Part shown: in pieces, positions 1 to 7,634 of the stretch | Numbering within the stretch: position 1 is the stretch's first letter | Layout: every line of letters starts with the position of its first letter | Source: Burkholderiales bacterium | GTDB taxonomy: Bacteria; Pseudomonadota; Gammaproteobacteria; Burkholderiales; Burkholderiaceae_F | NCBI GenBank assembly: GCA_020248865.1 | Contig: JADCGS010000026.1 | Location: 1-64,000 of the forward strand | Direction: 5' to 3' | Length of the DNA: 64,000 nucleotides | Translations under genes and position numbers: made by a program | Notes under the pieces: generated by a model | Database searches by the model: none | Seen by the model: the letters and a program-made list of their open reading frames with translations, nothing else | What the model was told of the DNA's origin: nothing

Positions 1-75
1 ACTGCGCTCAAGTGCTCGCCGATGCCTACGGGCATCGGCTGCGCCCCTCTCGCGCAATCTGGCTCGCGCGCGCAT
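1..75 (+). repeat. Probable partial copy of the 163-bp palindromic element (right part only)
   Basis: The first ~75 bases follow the central and right-hand layout of the elements at 1121, 19260 and 62423: TGCTCG, a short perfect hairpin, then CTGCGC and a right arm. Here the tip stem is GCCGATGCC/GGCATCGGC around a TACG loop, whereas the 19260 copy has CCGTAGC/GCTACGG. The sequence differs but pairing is kept. The left arm lies outside the window. This is a divergent copy, so membership is inferred. Confidence 0.5.
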
Positions 76-124
76 CCGCGCAAATCCCGCGTCCCTGATG
101 AAACATCCGGGCTAGACCCTCGCG

Positions 125-1123
125 ATGGCATCCGCTTCCGATCCCCTGGTCGCCGTCCGTGACCTGCACGTCACCTTCACCGGCGGCGCCCGTCCGGTGC
201 GCGCGGTCAACGGCGTCGACCTCACGGTGGCGCGCGGCGACACGGTGGCACTGATCGGCGAGTCCGGCTCCGGCAAGAGCGTCACGCTGCGCTCGCTGCT
301 GCGGCTGCACCCGCGGCGCAGCACCCGCATCGGCGGGCAGGTCACGGTCGGCGGGCTCGACGTGCTGGGGCTTGGCCCGCGCGCGCTGGCCGACTACCGC
401 GGCAAGGTGGCCTCGATGATCTTCCAGGAGCCGCTGCTGGCGCTCGACCCTGTCTACTCGGTCGGCCAGCAGATCGTCGAGAGCATCCGCCGCCATGAGC
501 CGGTCGCGGCCGCCGAGGCGCGCCGCCGCGCGCTGCAGTTGTTCGAGCGCGTGCGCATTCCCAGCCCGGAGCGCCGCCTCGACGCCTACCCGCACGAGCT
601 GAGCGGCGGCATGCGTCAGCGCGCGATGATCGCGCTGGCGCTGGCCTGCCGGCCGCAACTGCTGCTGGCCGACGAGCCCACCACCGCGCTCGACGCCACC
701 GTGCAGATTCAGATCCTGCTGCTGCTGCGCGAACTGCAGCGCGAGATGGGGCTGTCGATCGTGTTCGTCACCCACGACATCGGCGCCGCGGTCGAGGTGG
801 CCGACCGCATCGCCGTCATGTATGCCGGGCGCATCGTCGAGGAAGGTCCGGCGCGCACGCTGATCCGCACGCCACGCCATCCGTACACCATGGCGCTGCT
901 GCGCAGCCGCGCCCATGGCGCGCTGGCGCGCGGCGCGCGCCTGCAGACCATTGCCGGCAGCCCGCCCGACCTGGCGGCGCTGCCGCCCGGCTGCGCCTTC
1001 GCCGAGCGCTGCGCCTTCGCGCAGGACGCCTGCCGCGGCCAGCAGCCGGCCGCCGTTGTGCTGGCCGCCGACCACCAGGCGCGCTGCCTGCGCACCGACG
1101 CCACCGCCGCGGCGGCGGCCTGA
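125..1123 (+). CDS. Peptide/oligopeptide ABC transporter ATP-binding protein (DppD/OppD type)
   Basis: This is a 332-residue ATPase of a peptide/nickel-type ABC importer; it powers uptake through membrane subunits that should lie upstream, outside the window. Walker A (GESGSGKS) is at residues 45-52, the signature LSGGMRQR is mid-protein and Walker B is LLLADEPT. The C-terminus has the cysteine-containing oligopeptide/dipeptide (oligo_HPY) region with the GCAFAERCAFAQDAC pattern, typical of DppD/OppD. The ATG at 125 has no strong ribosome-binding site but gives the family's normal N-terminus. The TGA stop at 1121 is the first part of a palindromic repeat. The downstream racemase and amidase suggest the substrate is an amide, ureide or peptide. 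The exact substrate cannot be read from the ATPase. Confidence 0.93.
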   Translation: MASASDPLVAVRDLHVTFTGGARPVRAVNGVDLTVARGDTVALIGESGSGKSVTLRSLLRLHPRRSTRIGGQVTVGGLDVLGLGPRALADYRGKVASMIFQEPLLALDPVYSVGQQIVESIRRHEPVAAAEARRRALQLFERVRIPSPERRLDAYPHELSGGMRQRAMIALALACRPQLLLADEPTTALDATVQIQILLLLRELQREMGLSIVFVTHDIGAAVEVADRIAVMYAGRIVEEGPARTLIRTPRHPYTMALLRSRAHGALARGARLQTIAGSPPDLAALPPGCAFAERCAFAQDACRGQQPAAVVLAADHQARCLRTDATAAAAA

Positions 1124-1284
1124 GAGGGTCGAAGGCCATCCGTCATGCGCGCTGTGACTGCCCGGAACGCCCCTCTCGTCGTTGCCAATGCTCGCCGTGG
1201 CCCGCGGCTGCGGCTGCGCGGTGCGCCTCGACCGGGGGCCACGGACAGCCCCCTCGGCCGCGCTGGACCGCTCCTCATCCTCCG
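1121..1284 (+). repeat. 163-bp palindromic element, copy A (divergent)
   Basis: This is the same element as at 19260 and 62423, alignable along its whole length but with many substitutions. Shared blocks are GCTGTGACTGCCC, CTCGTCGTTGC, AATGCTCGCCGT and ACAGCCCCCTCGG. The tip stem is CCGTGGC/GCTGCGG, which still pairs as RNA through two G-U wobbles. It starts at the TGA of the ABC ATPase gene and fills nearly all of the gap before the racemase gene. Confidence 0.8.
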
Positions 1285-1302
1285 ACCGCTCTTCTTCGCG
1301 CC

Positions 1303-2040
1303 ATGCGCCTGGTCCTGATCAACCCCAACACCACCGCCTCGATGACTGCCAAGGCGGGCGCCGCAGCACGCGCCGTGGCGGCGGCCGGCACCGAGATCGT
1401 CGCCATCAACCCGGCCGCCGGCCCGGTGTCGATCGAGGGCTACGTCGACGAGGCCTACGCGGTGCCCGGCCTGCTCGACGAGATCGCCCGCTGCGAGCGC
1501 AGCGCGCCGGCCGACGGCTACATCGTTGCCTGCTTCGACGACACCGGACTGGACGCCGCACGCTGCCTGGCGCGGGCACCGGTGGTCGGCATCGGCGAGG
1601 CGGCGTTCCATCTGGCGTCCCTGGTGGCCGGCCGGTTCAGCGTCATCACCACGCTGTCGCGCAGCGTGCCGGCGCTCGAGCACAACCTCGTCAAGTACGG
1701 TCTGGCCGCCCGCTGCGCCCGCGTGCGCGCGGCCGAGGTGCCGGTGCTGTCGCTGGAGGAACCCGGCTCGCCGGCGCGCGCGCGCATCGGCGCCGAGATC
1801 GCCGCCGCATTGCGCGACGACCGCGCCGAGGCCATCGTGCTCGGCTGCGCCGGCATGGCCGATCTGGCTGCGAGCCTGGCCGCCGAACACGGCGTGCCGG
1901 TGATCGACGGCGTGGCCGCCGCGGTCAAGCTGGCCGAGGCCCTGGCGGCGCTCGGCCTGCGCACCGCGCGCGTCGGCGGCTATGCGCCGCCCGCGCTCAA
2001 GCCCTACCTGGGGCGCTTCCAGCATCCGCTCGCGACGTAG
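1303..2040 (+). CDS. Asp/Glu/hydantoin racemase family protein, probable hydantoin or allantoin racemase
   Basis: This 245-residue cytosolic enzyme of the Asp/Glu/hydantoin racemase family begins MRLVLINPNTT, the classic N-terminus of hydantoin and allantoin racemases. The two catalytic cysteines are in place: Cys77 in IVACFDDTG and Cys182 in VLGCAGM, close to the Cys76/Cys181 pair known in bacterial hydantoin racemases. The family inverts a substrate's chiral carbon by two-base chemistry. An amidase, an allantoate amidohydrolase-type enzyme and ureidoglycolate lyase follow, so allantoin racemase is the best guess; hydantoin racemase is the alternative. The ATG at 1303 comes just after palindromic element copy A and has only a weak ribosome-binding site. 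Confidence 0.85.
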   Translation: MRLVLINPNTTASMTAKAGAAARAVAAAGTEIVAINPAAGPVSIEGYVDEAYAVPGLLDEIARCERSAPADGYIVACFDDTGLDAARCLARAPVVGIGEAAFHLASLVAGRFSVITTLSRSVPALEHNLVKYGLAARCARVRAAEVPVLSLEEPGSPARARIGAEIAAALRDDRAEAIVLGCAGMADLAASLAAEHGVPVIDGVAAAVKLAEALAALGLRTARVGGYAPPALKPYLGRFQHPLAT

Positions 2041-2100
2041 ACCCGCCGCCGCCACCCGCGCGGCGCACCCAACGACTGCACCGATCTCCTGGGACGACCC

Positions 2101-3279
2101 ATGCTGCTGCACGATGACCCCGCCCATGCCTTCATGCCCTACCCCGCCGTGCCGGTGGCCCACGCCGGCAGCGGCGCGCTGGCGGGGTTGACCTTTGCCG
2201 TCAAGGACCTGTTCGACGTCGCCGGCTACCCGACCAGCGGCGGCAACCCGCTGCTGCTGGCGCTGTCGGGCATCAAGACCGCGACGGCGCCCACCGTGCA
2301 GCGGTTGCTCGATGCCGGCGCGCGCTTCGTCGGCAAGGTCATCACCGACGAGCTGGCCTTCAGCATGAACGGCAAGAACGCCCATTTCGGCGCGCCGCGC
2401 AACGGCGCCGCGCCCGAGCGGATCGCCGGCGGCTCGTCGTGCGGCTCGGCCGCCGCGGTGTCCAGCCGGCTGTGCGACTTCGCGCTGGGCACCGACACCG
2501 GCGGCTCGGTGCGGGCGCCGGCCAACCACTGCGGCCTGTACGGCATCCGCCCGACCCACGGGCGCATCGCGCTGACGCGCTGCCTGGACCTGTCGCCGAG
2601 CTTCGACACCTGCGGCTGGTTCGCCCGCGACGCGCAGACCTTCGCCCGCGTGGCCGACGTGCTGCTGGGCGCCGACGCCGCACCCATCGCCGCGCCGCGC
2701 CTGCTGCGCGCCGCCGACGTGTGGGCGCTGCTGGGCGCCGAGGCGCAGGCCGCGCTGGCGCCGGCGCTGGGCCGCATCGAGGCGGCCTTCGGGCCCGCGC
2801 AACCAGCCCAGGTGGCGCTCGACTCGTTCGACACCATGTACTGGTCGTTCCGCCAACTGCAGGGCCGCGAGGCCTGGAACACCGACGGCAGCTTCATCAC
2901 GCGCTACGCGCCGCCGCTCGGCCCCGGCGTGGCCGAGCGCTTTGCCTGGTCGCGCAACGTGAGCGACGCGCAGGTGGCCGCGGCAACCGCCTTCCGCCAG
3001 CGCTTCCGTGCCCACCTGGCCGCCTTGCTGGGCACCGATGGCGTGCTGGTGCTGCCCACCATGCCCGACATCGCGCCACTGTCTTCATCCAGCGAGGCGG
3101 AGCTGGAGGACTATCGCAACATCGCCATCCAGATGCTGTGCAGCGCCGGACTGGCCGGGTTGCCGCAGGTGTCGCTGCCGCTGGCCACGCGGCTGGGTGC
3201 GCCGCTCGGCCTGTCGCTGCTGGGTCCGGCAGGGTCCGATCGCAGCCTGATCGCCATGGCGGAGCAGCTCGGCGCCTGA
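2101..3279 (+). CDS. Amidase (amidase-signature family)
   Basis: This 392-residue amidase-signature enzyme hydrolyses an amide bond through a Ser-cisSer-Lys triad. Lys35 is in AVKDLFDVAG, the serine-rich signature is GGSSCGSAAAV near residues 110-120, and the second catalytic stretch is GTDTGGSVRAPA. It is shorter than many family members and has no signal peptide, so it should be cytosolic. It lies 60 bases after the racemase on the same strand and probably shares its transcript. The context of ureide-degrading genes suggests a substrate such as a carbamoyl or oxamic-type amide, but the family is too broad to name one. The gene converges on allA, with a small GC hairpin (3281-3295) just past its stop. 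Confidence 0.9.
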   Translation: MLLHDDPAHAFMPYPAVPVAHAGSGALAGLTFAVKDLFDVAGYPTSGGNPLLLALSGIKTATAPTVQRLLDAGARFVGKVITDELAFSMNGKNAHFGAPRNGAAPERIAGGSSCGSAAAVSSRLCDFALGTDTGGSVRAPANHCGLYGIRPTHGRIALTRCLDLSPSFDTCGWFARDAQTFARVADVLLGADAAPIAAPRLLRAADVWALLGAEAQAALAPALGRIEAAFGPAQPAQVALDSFDTMYWSFRQLQGREAWNTDGSFITRYAPPLGPGVAERFAWSRNVSDAQVAAATAFRQRFRAHLAALLGTDGVLVLPTMPDIAPLSSSSEAELEDYRNIAIQMLCSAGLAGLPQVSLPLATRLGAPLGLSLLGPAGSDRSLIAMAEQLGA

Positions 3280-3384
3280 CGGGCGCGCAGCGCCCGCGGG
3301 AAAACGCGGCGAGCGGCCCGCGGCCACAACGGGCAGCGGACGCTGACGGAACCTCGCCGAGCGGCACGGCGCGCGGTGCAGACG

Positions 3385-3411
3385 CAGCCCCAGCCGCAGC
3401 CCCAGCCGCAG
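3385..3411. repeat. Short tandem repeat, 12-bp unit CAGCCCCAGCCG
   Basis: Two and a quarter copies of a 12-bp unit lie in the 216-base gap between the convergent amidase and ureidoglycolate lyase genes. No reading frame is supported here. Apart from this and the GC-rich hairpin at 3281-3295, nothing else was found in the gap. Confidence 0.5.
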
Positions 3412-3495
3412 GTGCCGGCAGAGCCGCAAGCGCAGACGCGGGAGGGGGGAGCCGGCCCGGCAGCAGTCGTGGTTGCCGCGGCTTGGGGCGATCCG

Positions 3496-3987
3496 TCAGG
3501 CCAGCGCGACCCACACGGGCGGCGCCAGCGGCGCCAGATCGCAGTCCTCCACCGGCGCGGCGCGCTCGATCACCGCGAAGTCGGCCGCATCGACCGCCAG
3601 CAGGCCGTGGTGCCAGGTCCCCGGCGCCAGGCTCACGCCCTGCCGGCCGTCGCTCAGGAAAGCCATCAGGCGGTCGGGCTGCGGGGTCGCACCCGCCGCG
3701 GCCACCAGGATCACGAAGCGCGCGCTCCCCAGCGGGATGAAGGTCTGGGTGCCGTGCCGGTGCCGTTCCAGCGTGGCGGCCGCAAACGGAAAGGCACGCG
3801 CGGCGGCCCGGTAGATCGCCAGCAGCGGCCGGCCGCCGTGCGCGTCGAGCTGCAGTGCGCAGTCCAGATCGGCGCGCCGGCTGCTGCCCTCGTTGATCGC
3901 CCGACCCGCGCCACCCGGCCAGGCGACCACGCCGCCAAACGGTGCGAAGGCCGCGGCCGTCAGCGGCTGTGCAATCAGCGTGCGCAC
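3496..3987 (-). CDS. allA: Ureidoglycolate lyase
   Basis: This 163-residue protein matches AllA, which splits ureidoglycolate into glyoxylate and urea in allantoin breakdown. Family marks include LTAAAFAPFGGVV near the start, the QTFIPL and FVILVA strands, and GTWHHGLLAV, whose histidines lie in the conserved cupin-type pocket. The start is GTG at 3987, read as VRTLIAQPL; it overlaps the end of the upstream amidohydrolase gene by 13 bases, which indicates translational coupling. Length agrees with the family. Together with the amidohydrolase it forms a two-gene operon for the last steps from allantoate to glyoxylate. Confidence 0.9.
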   Translation of the reverse strand: MRTLIAQPLTAAAFAPFGGVVAWPGGAGRAINEGSSRRADLDCALQLDAHGGRPLLAIYRAAARAFPFAAATLERHRHGTQTFIPLGSARFVILVAAAGATPQPDRLMAFLSDGRQGVSLAPGTWHHGLLAVDAADFAVIERAAPVEDCDLAPLAPPVWVALA

Positions 3988-5243
3988 GCCAGCATCGCGT
4001 GCAGCAGCACGTTGGCGCCGGCCGTCAGGTGCTCCTCGCGGGCGTCCTCGATCTCGTTGTGCGAGATGCCGTCCTTGCAGGGCACGAAGATCATCGCCGC
4101 CGGCGCCACGCGTGCCACGTAAACCGCATCGTGGCCGGCGCCGCTGACGATGTCCTGGTGCGGCAGGCCGAGCTGCTGCGCGGCCGCGCGCACCGTCTGC
4201 ACCAGCGCCGGCGTGAAGGGCTGCGGCGGGTAGTACACCACCTGCTCGACCTGCACCTGCACGCCGGCCTCGGCGGCCACCTGCGCGGCGGCGGCGCGCA
4301 GCGCCCCGTCCATCGCCAGCAGCGCCGCGTCGGTGCTGTTGCGAAAGTCCACCGTGAAGCGCACCCGGCCCGGAATCGTGTTGCGCGAGTTGGGAAACAC
4401 CTCCACCCAGCCGACCGTGCCGCGCCCGTGCGGCTGGTGCGCCAGCGCAATCGCGTTGACCTGCTGCATCAGCCGCGTGGCCGGCAGCAGCGCATCGCGC
4501 CGCAGGTTCATCGGCGTGGGGCCGGCGTGCGCCTCCATGCCGGTCACGGTCACGTCGTACCAGCGCTGGCCGAGCGCGCCGGTGAGCACACCGATCACGT
4601 TGCCGCTGTCCTCCAGCACCGGCCCCTGCTCGATGTGCGCCTCGAAGTAGGCGCCGAACACCGGCGCGCCGTCGGCCACCGCAGCCGGGTCGCTGCCGGC
4701 ATAGCCGATCGCCTGCAGCGCCTGCGCCACCGACACCCCCTGCCGGTCGCACGCCGCCAGCGCGTGCGCCAGCGTGAAGGCGCCGGCATACACACCCGAG
4801 CCCATCATCACCGGCACGAAGCGCGAGCCCTCCTCGTTGGTCCAGATGCAGACCTCGATCGGCGCGGCAGTGGCGATGCCCAGGTCGTTGAGCGTGCGCA
4901 CCACCTCCAGGCCCGCCAGCACGCCGTAGTTGCCGTCGAACTTGCCGCCGGTGGGCTGGGTGTCGATGTGGCTGCCGGTGGCCACCGCGGCGCGCGCCGG
5001 ATCGGTGCCGGGCCGGCGCGCGAAGAGGTTGCCGATCGCGTCCACGCGAACGCTGCAGCCGGCCGCGCGCGCCCAGCCAGTGACCAAATCGCGCGCCTGC
5101 CGGTCCAGGTCGCTGAGCGCCAGCCGGCACACGCCGCCCTTGGGCGTGGCGCCCAGTTGCGCCAGCTTCATCAGCGATTCCCACAGCCGGCGGCCGTCCA
5201 CGGCCAGCGGGCGCGTCAGGTGCGCAGGAAAGGGTGGGTTCAT
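3975..5243 (-). CDS. Zn-dependent M20 hydrolase, allantoate amidohydrolase / N-carbamoyl amino acid hydrolase type
   Basis: This 422-residue metal-dependent amidohydrolase (M20 peptidase fold) removes the carbamoyl or ureido group of an N-carbamoyl substrate. Metal-binding motifs are GSHIDTQPTGGKFDG (His92, Asp103) and WTNEEGSRF (the Glu pair at 137-138). A lid/dimerisation domain follows, and the C-terminal GAGHDAVYVA supplies the last ligand. The ATG at 5243 gives MNPPFPAHLT; an upstream in-frame start would add 39 residues of low-complexity sequence and is unlikely. The 13-base overlap with allA argues for allantoate as substrate; N-carbamoyl-L-amino acid hydrolase is the alternative, since the family cannot be split by eye. 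Confidence 0.88.
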   Translation of the reverse strand: MNPPFPAHLTRPLAVDGRRLWESLMKLAQLGATPKGGVCRLALSDLDRQARDLVTGWARAAGCSVRVDAIGNLFARRPGTDPARAAVATGSHIDTQPTGGKFDGNYGVLAGLEVVRTLNDLGIATAAPIEVCIWTNEEGSRFVPVMMGSGVYAGAFTLAHALAACDRQGVSVAQALQAIGYAGSDPAAVADGAPVFGAYFEAHIEQGPVLEDSGNVIGVLTGALGQRWYDVTVTGMEAHAGPTPMNLRRDALLPATRLMQQVNAIALAHQPHGRGTVGWVEVFPNSRNTIPGRVRFTVDFRNSTDAALLAMDGALRAAAAQVAAEAGVQVQVEQVVYYPPQPFTPALVQTVRAAAQQLGLPHQDIVSGAGHDAVYVARVAPAAMIFVPCKDGISHNEIEDAREEHLTAGANVLLHAMLACAR

Positions 5244-5344
5244 GGCGGCGGCCCCCGAGTGCGTTGAGTCGAAGCGCTGGGTCGAAGCGTCCAGTCCGAT
5301 GGTACCCACGGCGGCGGACCGGTGGCGTGAGCTGAAGATCCGGG

Positions 5345-6748
5345 CTACTTCCCGATACAAAACCGGCTGAAGATCTGCCCCAGCAGCTCGTCGGCGCTGA
5401 CCTCGCCGGTGACCTCGCCCAGTGCCTGGCCGGCCAGGCGCAGATCTTCGGCAAACAACTCCAGTCGCGCATTACCGTAGCCGTGCGCCACGTCGGCCTG
5501 CTCGGCCGCCGCCGCCAGGCGCGCGGCGGCGCGGCGCAGCGCATCGAGCTGGCGCTCGCGCGCCAGGAACACCGACTCGGCCTGCTCACTCTGCCAGCCG
5601 GCCACCGCCAGCAGCCGCGCGCGCAGGCCGTCGAGCCCGCGCCCGTCGCGCGCCGACAGGGCAATCGCCGCCTCGTCGGCCCGCGCCGGCTCGCCGGTCA
5701 GGTCGATCTTGTTGCGCACCGTGATGACCGGCACCTGCGGCCGCAGCCGCTCACGCACGCGCGCCAGCACCGCGGCGTCAGTGCCGGCCGCCGCCGCCGC
5801 CGCCGCGGCATCGACCAGATGCAGCACCACGTCGGCGCGCTCCACCTCGGCCAGCGTGCGCGCGATGCCAATGCGCTCCACCTCGTCGGCCAGCGCCTCG
5901 TCGCGGATGCCCGCCGTATCGGTCACGTGCAGCGGAATGCCCTCGATGTCGATGGTCTGCCGGATGCGGTCGCGCGTGGTGCCGGCGATCGGGGTCACGA
6001 TCGCCACCTCCTGCCCGGCCAGCGCATTGAGCAGGCTCGACTTGCCCACGTTGGGCGCGCCCACCAGCACCACGTGCAGGCCCTCGCGCAGCAGCGCGCC
6101 CTGCTGCGCGCGCGCCAGCAGGCTGGCCAGTTGCGCGCGCAGGCGCTGCAGCCGGCCGCGCGCATCGGCCGCTTCGAGGAAGTCGATCTCCTCCTCCGGG
6201 AAGTCGAGCGTGGCCTCCACCAGCGTGCGCAGCTCGGTGAGCGCGTCGGCCAGCGCATGCACGGCGCGCGAGAACTCCCCCGTCAGCGAGCGCGCCGCGC
6301 TGCGCACCGCCTGTGCGGTGGCCGCATCGATCAGGTCGGCCACCGCCTCGGCCTGCGCCAGGTCGAGCCGCTCGTTCAGGTAGGCGCGGCGCGTGAATTC
6401 GCCCGGCTCGGCAATGCGCAGCCCGATCGCACGCCCCGCCTGCAGGCAGCGCTCCACCAGCAACTGCAGCACCACCGGCCCGCCATGGCCCTGCAGCTCG
6501 AGCACGGTCTCGCCGGTGTACGAATGGGGTGCCGGAAACAGCAGGGCCAGGCCGTCGTCGAGCGCGCGGCCCTCGGCATCGAGGAAGGCGGCATGCAGCG
6601 CGCGCCGCGGCTGCAGCGCCGCCGCGCGCGCACCCAGCAGCGCATCGACCACGGGCGCCAGCTCGCGCCCCGACACCCGCACCACGCCAATGCCGCCCCG
6701 CCCCGGCGCGGTGGCAATGGCAACGATGGGATCGCGGTCGGAGTTCAT
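5345..6748 (-). CDS. mnmE: tRNA uridine-5-carboxymethylaminomethyl synthesis GTPase MnmE
   Basis: This 467-residue GTPase works with MnmG to modify wobble U34 of certain tRNAs. It starts [21 protein letters not shown], the family's N-terminal folate-binding domain. The G domain has P-loop GAPNVGKS at 230-237, GTTRD, DTAG and the NKID specificity motif. The protein ends with the diagnostic FCIGK, whose Cys464 is catalytic. It is the last gene of the rpmH-rnpA-yidD-yidC-mnmE origin cluster, but two plus-strand genes separate it from yidC. The start at 6748 leaves a 73-base divergent intergenic space. Confidence 0.98.
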   Translation of the reverse strand: MNSDRDPIVAIATAPGRGGIGVVRVSGRELAPVVDALLGARAAALQPRRALHAAFLDAEGRALDDGLALLFPAPHSYTGETVLELQGHGGPVVLQLLVERCLQAGRAIGLRIAEPGEFTRRAYLNERLDLAQAEAVADLIDAATAQAVRSAARSLTGEFSRAVHALADALTELRTLVEATLDFPEEEIDFLEAADARGRLQRLRAQLASLLARAQQGALLREGLHVVLVGAPNVGKSSLLNALAGQEVAIVTPIAGTTRDRIRQTIDIEGIPLHVTDTAGIRDEALADEVERIGIARTLAEVERADVVLHLVDAAAAAAAAGTDAAVLARVRERLRPQVPVITVRNKIDLTGEPARADEAAIALSARDGRGLDGLRARLLAVAGWQSEQAESVFLARERQLDALRRAAARLAAAAEQADVAHGYGNARLELFAEDLRLAGQALGEVTGEVSADELLGQIFSRFCIGK

Positions 6749-6821
6749 GGCGGCAGGCCGGCGCGGCGGTGTCGGCTCGAACCTAGCACGGCAGCCCCGA
6801 CGCCCTGACTACACTCGCACC

Positions 6822-7121
6822 ATGTCCAACGGTCAGGACCCGCTGCAGAAATTCGCCGGCCCGCTGGTGGCAGTGCTGCTGGCGCTGGCCGCCAGCGTGT
6901 TCATCGCCGCCCTGGTCGGCGGCGCAATGCCGCTCGAATACACCGGCCGTGCGCTCGTGTACCTGGGGCTGCTGCTGTACGTGATCGCGGGCGCGGTGGT
7001 GGTGTTCCGCCTGACCGCGCCGGCCGAGCAGGCGGCTGCCTTCTCGGCCGCCCGCGTCGGCAAGTGGGTGGTCTCGATCTGGCTGTGGCCGCTGCTGCTG
7101 CTGGGGCGGCGGCAGCGCTGA
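6822..7121 (+). CDS. Small conserved-looking membrane protein, function unknown
   Basis: This 99-residue protein has three hydrophobic segments: VAVLLALAASVFIAALVGGA (about 15-34), LVYLGLLLYVIAGAVVVF (about 45-62) and a final WVVSIWLWPLLLL before a basic GRRQR end. It is probably an inner-membrane protein. No family was recognised. The ATG at 6822 is preceded by TACACT, a fair -10 element about 12 bases upstream, so it may be nearly leaderless. It is transcribed divergently from mnmE and is followed after 14 bases by a secreted protein gene, with which it probably shares a transcript. Confidence 0.75.
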   Translation: MSNGQDPLQKFAGPLVAVLLALAASVFIAALVGGAMPLEYTGRALVYLGLLLYVIAGAVVVFRLTAPAEQAAAFSAARVGKWVVSIWLWPLLLLGRRQR

Positions 7122-7135
7122 GGCGGGGCCGGCCG

Positions 7136-7585
7136 ATGCGGCGCCCCATCGCAGCACTCCTGCTGGGCCTGGCAGCCAGCGTCCCGGCGACCGAACTCGA
7201 CCTGTCCGTGCCGCGCGACGCAGCACGGCCGTCGGCCCAGCGCTGCGACTCCGTAGTCCAGCGGTCCTGCCGTCCGGCCGATGCGGCCGAAGCCGCCACC
7301 GCGACGGCCGCACTGCGCGAACTGGAGCAACGCCGCGCCGCGCCCGACCTCGATCGACAGCTCGAAGCCGTGGTCATCGAAGGCGAGCGCCAGCGCCGCC
7401 CGCCCTCGCTCAGGGAACTGCTGGAGTCACGAGCGCCGCCGCCGCCGGGTATCAGCTATCGGCACTGGCGCCGCGACGATGGCAGCCAGTGCACCTGCAG
7501 CAGTCCGTGCCTGCCGCCGCCGTTTTCCTGCTGCGTGTGCTCGCAGGGCGGCAGCAGCGGCAGGGTCAAGGGCACCGTGAACTGA
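7136..7585 (+). CDS. Secreted cysteine-rich hypothetical protein
   Basis: This 149-residue protein begins MRRPIAALLLGLAASVPA, a clear Sec signal peptide with likely cleavage near VPA|TE. The mature part is charged, with LDRQLEAVVIEGERQRRP in the middle. It ends in a cysteine cluster, with CTCSSPC followed by CCVC and then a glycine/serine-rich tail. The clustered cysteines suggest a disulfide-stabilised or metal-binding periplasmic domain. No family was recognised. It lies 14 bases after the small membrane protein gene and converges on yidC. An upstream ATG in the same frame would add 24 alanine-rich residues and hide the signal peptide, so it was not used. Confidence 0.7.
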   Translation: MRRPIAALLLGLAASVPATELDLSVPRDAARPSAQRCDSVVQRSCRPADAAEAATATAALRELEQRRAAPDLDRQLEAVVIEGERQRRPPSLRELLESRAPPPPGISYRHWRRDDGSQCTCSSPCLPPPFSCCVCSQGGSSGRVKGTVN

Positions 7586-7634
7586 CGTCGCCCGCCGGCG
7601 CGCTGGGTCGAGGGCAGCACGCCGGCGCGGCGCC

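Noticed and set aside
709..3015. Long minus-strand open frame (768 codons) opposite the ABC ATPase, racemase and amidase genes
   Set aside because: Arg/Gly/Ala-rich translation with no domain; it is the antisense shadow of three well-supported genes in GC-rich DNA.
3281..3295. Terminator after the amidase gene
   Set aside because: Stem of five GC pairs with no U-tract; mentioned only as context.
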